From: Nannochloropsis oceanica
Lineage: Eukaryota > Sar > Eustigmatophyceae > Eustigmatales > Monodopsidaceae
DNA length: 64,000 nt
Direction of reading: 5' to 3'
Assembly: GCA_004519485.1 (NCBI GenBank)
Contig: CP038122.1
Location: 248,001-312,000, forward strand
Shown here: positions 1-9,969 of the stretch, in pieces
Numbering within the stretch: the stretch's first letter is position 1
Layout of the letters: each line of letters opens with the position of its first letter
Notes under the pieces: model-generated
What the model saw: only the letters and a program-made list of their open reading frames with translations
The model's database searches: none
Told to the model about the DNA's origin: nothing
Translations under genes and position numbers: made by a program

Positions 1-1004
1 GCTGCTCGCGTCAAGGAGTCAAAACGCAAGTCTTTCCCCCTGTCCTCGTACGTGGCGAAATGTTTCAGTGCCGCGTCCGTCTGGAGCTTGCCAATTGAGG
101 AGGATTCCTTGGGCGACGCTTCTTCCGCGGTGGCTGCTGCTGCTGCTGTTGCTGCTGCTTCTTCTTCTTTCTTGTGGTTGGTACGTTCATGGATGTCCGC
201 CATGATTTGGTCGGCGAGCTTCTCCGCATTTTCGACGGCCGCGTGAGCCGTGATCCCTTTGGCAGTGGACAGTGCTCCCTTCGCCTGCTTCTCCGCTGCC
301 GCCATGCCCCCGTTCTCTTTTGCTGCTGGTCCCTCCGCCTCGACCTCCGTCTTCTTCCTCTTCCTCTCATCGCCATTACTGCCATGCACGTTCGCAGATG
401 CCTTATCTTCCACGTCATGAAAGGCATTTGTGGCCGTGGTGCTTGCCTCCCGAATTTTTGCCTTCACATTCTCTGAAGCTCTCGCCGTCCCCTCCTCGAC
501 ATCATGCACTACCTTCTCCACTTTTACCTTCGTCTTCTCTGCAGCAGCGGCAGTCTCAACAGCAGCATCTGCACCAGCAGCAGTAGTCGCAGAAGAAGCA
601 AGCCCAACCATAGCTTTAGCCTCGGCGACGTAGCCCTCGATTTGCGCCTTCTCCTTCTCGTCGGCCAGCACGTAGTAATACCCTGTCACGGCTGTCCCGC
701 CTGCCAAGATCACCATCCCTATCGCGGTGCCGAGACCTAAGCCGCCCGATGGTTCGTGAGGCGTAGGGGGCACAGGCCCTCCAGAAGGAGGAGGAGGAGC
801 ACCGGTGCCCGTCGGTGGCGGGGCAGTCTTCTTGATGTCGCCAAGAGGACGAGCCTTGGCATTGGGATGGGGAGGAGGATGCCTGGAGAAGGAAGGTGGC
901 TTGGTGGAGAGCGCCCGGGCGAAACATGATGACCCACTGCTACTGCTCGAATTCACAATGGTGGTGGTGGTCAGTGCCACGGCGCGTCGTCGGAGGGCAA
1001 GCAT
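1..1004 (-). CDS. Mic60/mitofilin-like mitochondrial inner-membrane protein, 5' part (runs off the window)
   Basis: One open frame starts at the ATG at 1002-1004 and stays open to base 1, so about 334 codons of the N-terminal part are visible and the stop lies outside. Residues 1-35 are rich in Arg, Ser and Thr with no acidic residue, and FARALST near 28-34 looks like a matrix-protease site. A Pro-rich stretch (40-85) follows, then one membrane helix (about 88-113) and a long Ala/Lys/Glu-rich helical, probably coiled-coil, region. Presequence, Pro-rich linker, single helix and coiled coil is the order found in the MICOS subunit Mic60/mitofilin, which shapes crista junctions. The diagnostic C-terminal mitofilin domain is not in the window, so the family is inferred from architecture only. 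The reading frame itself is secure from composition. Confidence 0.5.
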   Translation of the reverse strand, partial: MLALRRRAVALTTTTIVNSSSSSGSSCFARALSTKPPSFSRHPPPHPNAKARPLGDIKKTAPPPTGTGAPPPPSGGPVPPTPHEPSGGLGLGTAIGMVILAGGTAVTGYYYVLADEKEKAQIEGYVAEAKAMVGLASSATTAAGADAAVETAAAAEKTKVKVEKVVHDVEEGTARASENVKAKIREASTTATNAFHDVEDKASANVHGSNGDERKRKKTEVEAEGPAAKENGGMAAAEKQAKGALSTAKGITAHAAVENAEKLADQIMADIHERTNHKKEEEAAATAAAAATAEEASPKESSSIGKLQTDAALKHFATYEDRGKDLRFDSLTRA

Positions 1005-1386
1005 GATGATGAGGGAATGATCGAGCGAGCACTGCCGAGGAGTTTCCAGGGGCAGCTGAGTGGACACAGACGATCGCCCCCCGGTCGATGCACTTGGTCC
1101 AGCAAGCCCTCTACTCTATGTTTAGTAGATGGGTGTGTGCTTGTTGTGAATATATTGTTTCGTTTCAGACGCCAGGCATGATGGTGGTGGCTGAAAAAAA
1201 TCGCTGAAGAAATTCAGGAAGTGACGGTCGCACCTCCCCACACCTCTGAACACTTTCCCACATTGGGACACTGTTGGCAATACGTAACCGGTCTATTTAG
1301 AGGCACAAAGCACACAAAATTCGTAAGTTTATTCTTGGTCTTTTTTGGATCTTGCTCTCCCATATGTCTATTTCACCCATTTCATA
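1005..1386. other. Intergenic, two minus-strand genes
   Basis: Lies upstream of the mitochondrial-type gene and downstream of the large unknown gene. It holds the promoter of the former and the 3' end of the latter. No RNA gene or distinct motif seen. Confidence 0.5.
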
Positions 1387-3910
1387 TTACAAGCCCATGT
1401 TCTCCACCACCTCGGGCGTAAACTCAAAGCGCCGTACCCCGTGTGAAAAGAGATGAAAGAGACGGAGCATATCATCCTGCCGCGCCGCCGCCCTCAATAA
1501 CTCCTCCCTCACATGCCGAAAAAGGGCTAGGACCAGGGCCACCTGCCCTTTGCGCCCGTAAAGGAACCTCAAGGTCTCATTGATGGCAAGCTCAGTCACG
1601 GACAAGACACCCCAAAATGAGTGCTGGTACCAACTTAATACCAGCGCCCGGGCCGAGAGCCCACACCTGATCATCGCCCCGCCTACCTCCGGCATCTCTC
1701 TGTGTAAAGTCTCCACTGTTCTATCAGCAAGCGCGTAGTCCTCCTCTTTCTCCCCCTCATTCTCCTCACCCTTCTTCTCCCCCTTGAACTTCTCCCGAAG
1801 GCCGTGGCGATACAACGAAGGCAACAGCGGCAGCACCTCTTCCCCCTGCCCACAAGCCATGATCAACCATATACCCAACTGCCACACACTTACGCGACCA
1901 GCACTTGCCTCGACTAGGCGGACGAGGGAGCGTCGAAAGCCCCCCCTATCTGCGTCAGTGTCGGGTAACATCCCCCACCGCACGACGTGGACCAATATCA
2001 TTTCGATTTTGGTCCGCGATAGGGCCTGCTGCTGATCGATAGCTGCTGATTCTGATGGTGCTGCTGCTCCAGACGAAAAGGTTTCTAGCGCAATTCCGCT
2101 TTGCTTGGCGTAGCCACAACCACGTATATGCTTCCAACAAAGAGGAAGCAATGCCGTCTTCTCCCCGCCTACCCCACCACCTTCCTTCAATATATTTATC
2201 AGGCAAGGAAGAGGTGTGGAGGATAATCCTCCCTCCCATCCCATCTGCTGCTGCTGCTGCTGCTGCTGCTGTCGGAACTCCGACTGCTGTGGGAAGCACT
2301 TGAGGGGCATCTGTCCCCATCCATTTCCTAGGCCTCCATAAGTCACAGCTGCTTGGACCGAGAGAGTGACCAATGCGTCCTCCACCTCGCCCTCGTCGTG
2401 TAGCGGAGGGGAGGGAGGGAGGGAGGGAGAGGTGTTGGCCTGATGCAGGAGAGCGCGAAGGTAGGCTGTTGCTAGGAGGGGACCATCAAGCTGAGGGGAG
2501 AATGAGGCAGAGAAGAGATACGTTTCCGCCGATCGACGACAGTCAGCGCCGGCTTCATTTTTTATTATCTCATGGTCAGAGTGAGGAGGGAGCGAAGAAA
2601 GGAGGGATGGAGCACAAGCACGACGGAGGGAGGCATCGAGGGAGGGGAAGGTGGTCAGCAGCCAGGCAGCACCGTCCATGGTGCTAGCAACGCATATCAC
2701 AAGGCGTAACGACAACTCCCGCTGCTCGTCTGAGACCACCCTCATACTCTTCTCCTCGCCATCTTGCCCCTGTTCCTGTGACAGCTCCACGTGAGGCTTC
2801 AGCAACGTCTGCAGCAAGGCAGCGTGTGTTCTGGCCAAGGGTCGCAACAAGGAGAAAGCCAACCATAGAGTGTGTCGAAGACGGGAGGGCTGGAGGGGGG
2901 GGTGGGGGGAGGAAATGTGGTCGGCATAGAAAATGCCGTATTGATGCGGGGCTTGGACGAAAAGGAAGGGGAGGAGGTACTGTTGTAGTAGTTGACTATT
3001 CCATACAGCAGAGGCCCCTTGGGTCGTGCAGGCTATGTTTTGGAGGAAGATGCCGAGGAGGGGGAGGGAGAGAGGGAGCAGAGAGCCACCTTGATCATCC
3101 TCGTTCTTGTTTTCATTTTTCTCCTCCTCCCTCCCGCCCTCCTCCTCTTTCTCCGCAAAAGAGAGACGGCGAAGCACATGTTGATTGAGGAAACGAAGGA
3201 CATGAGCAAGAGGGGATCCCTCCTTCATCTCTAAGAGAGAAAGCACGCCTTGAAAGTCCCACAGAAAAGGCACAAGTATCGCACACGCACGTTCTCTCAC
3301 TTTCCGCCCATACTCCTCTCCCACTTCCCTCTTACCCGACCTGTCCTCCTCCTCTACCCCCTCCTCATTCTCGAGTATTTTCACCATGGTAAAATCGAGG
3401 GGAAGCGTGTTTGGCGCCGGCCAGTATCTCAAATCACCCATAACAGTCGGTCGAGCACGGTACAAATAAAGAATCGATCGACAAAACAAGGTCTGCAACT
3501 CCCTCGAAGAAGCGAATGGGCGTTTCAAATAAAGCGGGAGGAGAATCGAAAAGCGCGTTCTGTAGAAAGAAGAGGCGATGCTGACGTTTCGGTGTAGGAG
3601 GAAAAGGTCCGCGCGGAGGTCTCTGGTCTCCTCGTCCTCCTCCCTCTCCTCCTCGTCCTCCTTCCTCGGCTTATCAAACAACTGATTGGAAATGTGCAAA
3701 GCCGCGCGCAGGATAAGGTGGAGATGCGGAGAGCTTTGAAAGCATTGATCGAAAAATAAAGCATTGATACCTCGTACTAATCGCTTGAAGGTGTCTTCCA
3801 AGAGGAGAGGGGTGCGGTGAAGGGGAAGGGTGAGGAGAGCGAAGGTGGCGGCTCGAGCAGCTAGAAGAGAAATTGCGCTGTCGCCATTGTGAACTTGGTG
3901 CAATTGTCGG

Positions 3911-3944
<34 letters not shown>

Positions 3945-6054
3945 CGGTTGCTGTTGCTGTTGCCTTTCGTCGTTCCTCTGCTACTGCTGGTGATGTTGCT
4001 GCTGCTTGCTCTTTGTCTAGGGCTAACATGGTGGTGAGGAAGAGTTCAGCCAAGCGCGCGAGGTACGAAAACCGGGAAGAAGAAAGAGGAAGAGGGGGCG
4101 AGAAAGGACAAGCAGCAACCTCCACGTCTGACGGGAAAGAATGTGACGACGAAGGCAACGGAAAAGTCTTAATGTGGAGGTGGAGGCGCATGCCCGTGGC
4201 GGGATCAGGCAGGGTGAGGTTGACATCACAAGGACCCGTTGGCAGCTGCTCTGGAAAGAGGACAGGTGTCCCTCTCCATAACGGAAGGATTGATTCAACA
4301 CAGCCGTCAGTCGCTTGCGCCTTTTCGTTATCCTGTTGTTGGTGTTGTTGCTGCCGGTGCTGCTGCCGTTCGTCGAAAAGGAGGGAGGACGTCGTGCAAA
4401 GATGGGAGAGCATGCACATGCCTGCTGTCTGCCACTGCTTTGCAACCAGACTCGCGCTGAATGTGGAGGGCAAACTGTGAGAGGAGATGGATGGCTGTTT
4501 TTCTGTCCTGTCGAGGTAGACGACTTGCATAGGAGGAGGCGGCAGCGGCATTACGTGCACATCGGAGGGGTTACTGGTGGTGCTGCTGCTGGTGCTATTG
4601 CTGCTGCTGGTATCTTTACTGCCACAATTGCTATTACTAAAATTTTGAATGTTTAATGATGCTTGGCCCTGCTGTTGCTGTTGCTGTTGCTGCTGCTCCT
4701 GCGGCTGCTGCTGCTGCAAAAGGTCCTCTAGTAAGCCTGTCCGTGCAACCATGTAAGACATCAAGGTAGGAGGTAAACGCAGACACCACTGCCTAAACCA
4801 TTCCGCTTTCCCATCTACCACCGCCAAAAAATGCGCAGGGGAGAGAAGAAGCGAGGGAGGAAGGAAAGGAGAAAGGGTTAAGGTGCGGAGCAGGAGGCAG
4901 GTCCAGATGAGAATCGAGTGGAGGGAGCGGTCCTGAAGATGGGGAAACATGGCGGGCATTTCTTTTTGCATCTTGTGAAAGAGCTGTATCTTTGCCCAAA
5001 GAAGACATCCTGCCGGAGTAGCTTCCAGGAGAGAGGCGAGGGAGGGAGGGGAGGTAGAGGAGGAAGAGGAAGGGAAGGAAGGAGGGGGGAGGACCCAGAT
5101 TTGGGTGCGAAAGGTTTGAATGATATCGATCGTGACAGCTAGATAGATATCAGCGCGTTGTCTACTTGTCAGGCAGTCGAACAGTTTCCGATAGAGCTTC
5201 ACGGTCCGCATGGGAACGGCGTACTCCTCTCCCTCCTCTTCCCCCTCTTCCATTCCTTTCTCCTTCCCTCCTGGTACGGTCAAAAGCCTCGCCAACCCCT
5301 CACAGATATCCGGCCAATGCTCGCTGTATGTAAGATCTCCCAACAGAGAGTTCTCGAGTGCTCGCAACCCCTCCTTTTGCTCTCTCTTCATCGTTTCCTG
5401 CAGCTGTCTGGCGACCATCCCCAAATCCACCATCACCACGTCTGGGATCTCCAGCATTGAAAAAAGGGAGAACGAACCGCCCTTGTCTTTATTATAACCG
5501 GGACCAAAGATCGAGTAGGATGATAAACTGGTTGCGTCGCCACCGCCTCCGCCGCCGCCACTGCTCCAAGGGTCGTCTTCGTCTTCGTTGCCGACTTTGT
5601 CCTCCTCTTCGCCCTCGGCCTCCTCTTCTTCAGTCTTGACCACAATTAATCCTTTCAATCCTTTTGTCAGAACCGCTTCCGTAATACGCCGCACGTGCTC
5701 ACATTGTTGTTGGGCCTCTTTCTCCGTGCTGATGCTTCTCGCAAGGGCGGTGGCCAGAGGCGCGAGGAGCCGCTCTTTGGTGCCCCCGTCGATGGCATGC
5801 AGGGCTTGATTTGCAGTGCTGCTGGGGGCCAGCTGACCCTGCCGGAACCCCTCCTTCAGGATCTTCCCCACCGTCTGAATAATGACATCGTCCACGTTGT
5901 CTTCGTCTTGCTCCATCCGTTCCTGTTTTTGTCGGCGTGCGGGTATGTTTGTGGTGGAATGTAAGAGAGAGAAGGGGGGGGGGGATTCTGGGTGCTCAGC
6001 CAGCGGAGGCAAGAAGGTAGGCACAACCTGAGCGACTAGCTGCTTAAATACCAT
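1387..6054 (-). CDS. Large (about 1555 aa) mostly helical protein of unknown function
   Basis: A single uninterrupted frame. The furthest in-frame ATG is at 6054; a second ATG at 5916 opens a more ordinary acidic N-terminus (MEQDEDNVDD) and may be the true start. The protein is Leu-rich and mainly helical, broken by acidic Glu/Asp/Gly inserts and by Gln tracts coded near 4670-4720 and 2250-2275. I cannot assign a family. The last 70 or so residues (W-x3-FW-x-VL, then FLYGRKGQVALVLALFRH) loosely recall the C-terminal half of a Rab-GAP TBC domain or the end of broad-minded/TBC1D32, but the catalytic Arg and Gln fingers of a TBC domain are not seen. The length and lack of stops make the gene certain; the function is unknown. 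Confidence 0.8.
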
Positions 6055-7215
6055 ACCGCTTGGCAATGTAGTTTGCGTCCAGCATTAAGAAGAAAGCGCA
6101 CAGTCGTTACCGTGATCGCGCTGATTGAAGTTTCTCCATATTCGTTCCTTGAGAGGTCGGAAATGGAACCTCGACATGGGGAAACACCATGAACTCCACC
6201 AACTGCAGTAACGGCAAAGATAGAGAGTTGCTGCTGTCTTCCAAAGACTCCTTCCTTGGCTTTCTGAGCTGTCAAGCCTGCAACCTCGTATGTTCCTCCC
6301 TCGAGGTCGTGGGGACGTACACCCGGAAACCCAACCCTTTTTGGGCAAAGGGTGTATTCACCAAAATGTTTCAGTCTTGAAAACCAGGCATGAAGAGTTC
6401 GAATTTATAATTTTGTCGAAAGCGAAAGGTAGTTTAGTAGTTTATATTTTCTACCTAGTTCTTTTTTGTTCCTACATCCCTCTAGAACTATCGCACGCAA
6501 CCTGCGTCCTCTAGGACTTGCATACGAGGGGGAGCCTTCCAACAATAAAATGTTGCCTATTCATCCCTTATTTCTTGTCCGAATTTTACTAGCGACTTTG
6601 ACAGGTTTTTTGATGAGGCAAAGTCCCCGAACGGCCCACACAGGGCCAGGAGGAGAAGGGGGAGGAGGATAAAAGAGGAGGTCAGCGAGAACGCTACACA
6701 TAGAGTGTCCGCATATCTTGCCGCGGTTGACCAAACTGCAGATCATGGGGACGAGCTTCCCCACGGACCATACTCCTGTACATCCGCAGGATGTTACGTG
6801 CCCCATTGCCGTCCCGAGACACGAACTGTTTACAGGTGTCACACCAACAAAGTCCTCGGATGGCCCGCCCATGACCTCCTCCTCTACCTTGTCCTCCTCC
6901 TCATCCTTCTCAAACAAAGATCCGAATAATCTCCCCTCCTCTGCTTTCACGTCTCCGACCCCCCTCCCACAGAAAGTTGAAAAAGAAAAAACAGGGAAAA
7001 GAGAATGAAAATCCACAAAAAAAGAAGAAGAAGAAACGCTCAGGAAACTCCCCAACCAGGAAAAGCTTCACGCTCCGCCTCCCCTCCCATTTCACGGCAC
7101 CCCCTAGTCTCCCTCCCCTCCATCCGGAGAGATCGTTCGTCTTACAACCAATTTTACTTCTGAATCGGCGTCTTCCTCTTCTCTCGCTTCTTATTAAGCC
7201 CTCCGTTAGGGGTCG

Positions 7216-7415
7216 AATCTCCTCTTCTTCTGCATTCTTCTTCTTCCCCTCCCCTCCTTTTTCTTCTTGTTCGTCTTCTTCTTCGCTCGTTCCTCTTCTT
7301 CTTCCTCCTTCTTCCTCTTCCTCTTCTTCCCCCTCTTCTTCTCCTCCACCTCCTCCTCCTCCTCCTCCTCCTGCCCCTCTTTCCCCTCATCCTCCTGCCC
7401 CTCTTCCTTTTGCGT
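7216..7415. repeat. CTT/CTC-rich pyrimidine microsatellite
   Basis: About 200 bases of almost pure C and T on the plus strand, with runs of CTT, CTC and CCT triplets. It explains the spurious Ser- and Arg-rich open frames on both strands here. Confidence 0.85.
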
Positions 7416-7473
7416 CCAATTTTATCGTTGCTATCATGCAAAAATGGTCACCTGGCGATTAATCATTGCCTAG

Positions 7474-7535
7474 TGTACCTTTTGGTACATCTCCAACACA
7501 TGGTATATGCCCGTTACCTGCAACGGGCACATACC
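7474..7535. repeat. Two adjacent inverted repeats (hairpins)
   Basis: TGTACC-TTTT-GGTACA (7474-7489) is a perfect 6-bp stem. It is followed by a 14-base arm at 7502-7515 (GGTATATGCCCGTT) and its near-perfect complement at 7522-7535, 13 of 14 paired, around a 6-base loop. It lies in non-coding DNA with no associated open frame. Confidence 0.7.
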
Positions 7536-9399
7536 AAAATATTCACGGTTTTCACCTTTGTGTTTTTCTCAAGCACCAACCCGCAACTTGACCTGTCGCA
7601 CAAAAGATAAAGAAGAATCAGGTCTACATATTTCACTACGTGACTTAATGTGTCTTTTTCCTCCGTGTTGTGCATTTGGCGTTCCCAAGTAATTTCTTCC
7701 CAGGTGGTCGTCGCCTCATATTTTTTCTATCTTGATTTTTTAAATTGAAAATAAAACCATGAACGTCGAGAACCAGGACGCCAAGACATGAGGAGCACCA
7801 TTTGGGGGTTAGGAGGTTTTTGTGGACAAACCTTTGCCACAAACAAATAAACCACATATACTGCCATAAGAATCACTTAAGCTCTAAAAAGAGTAACAAT
7901 CCTTATTACGGTATTGTATGTAAAGGGAGCATGATCATTTTCGTGGACGCGGGAAGAAAGAGCGTTTTCGTAATTGCCTTGATATAGCCTCTATCCTCTC
8001 CTCCTGACTTGCAATCCCAGGAATATGTTTGACAATGGATATCATGAAGTATTCTGCTCCGTCATGCGTGTCATGCCCCCTTGAGAGGAGTTGCACGTAA
8101 TAAATTTCATGAGAGGAATCGTCCCGTTACTGCCATAGTCCTTGTGATGCGGCTAGAGGAAAATAATAAAGAGGAGGAGGAGAGGAAGAAAAGGGACGGA
8201 GAATATGACTTATAATAACAATACAGAATGGAATATTGCCTGGTGAGAAACATGGGCAGAGCGAATGAATACGCAAAAGTATGAGTAGATGTGAGTGAAG
8301 AAGAAGTGACTAGCTTATATCACACGTTATCGTTATCGTTATGTATGTAAGGTGTTGCATTTGCTTTCGTTTTTTGAGGGGGGCTCGTACCTCCCTAGGG
8401 GAGGGGGGGGAGAGGGTAGTCAGTATTGTTCACTTACTCTTCATGTGTAAATAAAGAAAGCAGGGGAGAAACTTGAACGGCACTCAGGATAAACTGCATA
8501 GGAGGGTTTTGGCTTGCGCTGGACTTTAAATTCTATGGTCGGAGCGCTTAGATTTTGAACCAGAAAAAAGGAAAAACGACACAGCTTTGTTGAAAATATC
8601 TGCCATACTTGCTCATAATTAGTCTGTGCAATCTGTGCACACAAAAAAAAGGAGAAAGTGGAAAGACGAGAGGGGAGGAGACAACCCAAGCCCGCACGCC
8701 ACCCCCAACCCGTCAAGAGCACACGGAAGCTTGGTTTTTTAAGATCTGGACTAGACTTGAAAGGCATGTGGAGAGAACTTTCCCAGCTAGACTCAAAGGT
8801 AACAACAAACCGAAGGCGTGTAAGTACAAGAACGCAACGAAAAGAAAGGGGCCGCTAACACATTCTGTGTACGTATTGTAAACTCCACCGTCTCGAGTCG
8901 CGGTGGCATCTGCTGGCCCTCGCTCTTCTGCGAAGGGCAAGCAGCAACTCGCTTTGTCTCGCCCAGCCGGCAGACCGCGCCAAGCTAGCAAACTTGCAGC
9001 TAGTTGCTGTTTGTAGGCCATTCGGCCTTTTGTGGTGTAATCTGAAGCGTGATCTCGAGAGCCTCAAAAGAAGCCCTGCGTGCGATCGTGCTTATTCGAC
9101 AGGGTTCTCTCGTTTTTCTCTTGATACACTGACTACCTCACAACTTTTGCGCACTGGTCTGTGCCCCTTCGCCTCCTCGCTCTTGTTTTGGTGGCGAGCC
9201 CGCCCATGTCCCCCGCTTTTGTGCCAGGCCCTTTGGTCTGGGACACACTTGTGCACGTAGCGCGGTGACAAAGCCTTGTATGGTGCCCTGCCACTGCCGC
9301 AGGGACGTCAGTCAGTATCTTTTGGCAGACAAGGACGAGCACACCAACGCCGGTCTTCTGTCACAATTGCGATGCCAGCATCTCGCTCGCTCTTGCCGC

Positions 9400-9426
9400 G
9401 ACTGTGCCACACTGTCAGGCACAGTC
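9400..9426. repeat. Perfect 9-bp inverted repeat upstream of the CxxC gene
   Basis: GACTGTGCC (9400-9408) and GGCACAGTC (9418-9426) flank a 9-base loop, about 550 bases upstream of the ATG at 9970. It could be an operator-like site or a 5' leader hairpin; there is no evidence to choose. Confidence 0.5.
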
Positions 9427-9969
9427 AGTCAGCTCCTTCTGGTCCGCCTAATATGCAAGCCAGGGTATGTTGCGGGAGCCGGTGCGCGTGCGTCCTATTT
9501 TTTGTTGTGTTTCGAGCGTGGTTGCAGTTGGCCGACCAGTAAATGCCTCTGCCTCGAGGGAACGCCCTCCTGCCTTTTTTGTATGCACTTCGCAGGCAGC
9601 GACGTAAGGCACGCCTAGCAAGCGAGAGGGGCTACCGCTCTCGCTTTTCATTTCTCGGAGAAAGCCTCACTGAATGTGGCTTGTTGTCTCGTGGACGCTG
9701 GTGTGTGGCCTTGCTTGAGAGGACAACGCATGTCATCTATGCAGACGCGTCAGGTCCCAAGGTCTCGTACACCCACTCTCACCACCTCTCCCTCCTTCCC
9801 CTCCTCCTCTGCCTCTTACACAGATTAGAAAGCAAGCTTAAGACTTGTCTTGGCAGGCATTGGTGTGCGTGGACCTGCTCACTCGCCCGGACTGGACGCT
9901 TGACCTACCCTTTGCCTTCCTTGAGTCCTCGACCTTTCCTCGTCTCCATCTGTACTTAGTTTAGTTGCC

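Larger units (their letters stand above)
6055..9969. other. Long gene-poor region between divergent genes
   Basis: 3.9 kb between the large minus-strand gene and the plus-strand CxxC gene. It contains AT-richer DNA (6400-6500, 7700-8350), a CTT/CTC pyrimidine tract, two adjacent hairpins (7474-7535), a CGTTAT triplet repeat (8325-8342) and a 9-bp-stem hairpin (9400-9426). Short open frames on both strands (for example 6718-7008 plus and 6561-7055 minus) lack recognisable domains, so I call no gene. The last kilobase is probably promoter and 5' leader of the gene at 9970. Confidence 0.5.

Noticed and set aside
6561-7055. 164-codon minus-strand open frame in the gene-poor region
   Set aside because: Runs through pyrimidine repeats, no domain, no family resemblance; the plus strand has an equally long frame at the same place.
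9265-9618. 117-codon plus-strand open frame upstream of the CxxC gene
   Set aside because: Cys-rich but irregular, no known pattern, and lies where the promoter and leader are expected.
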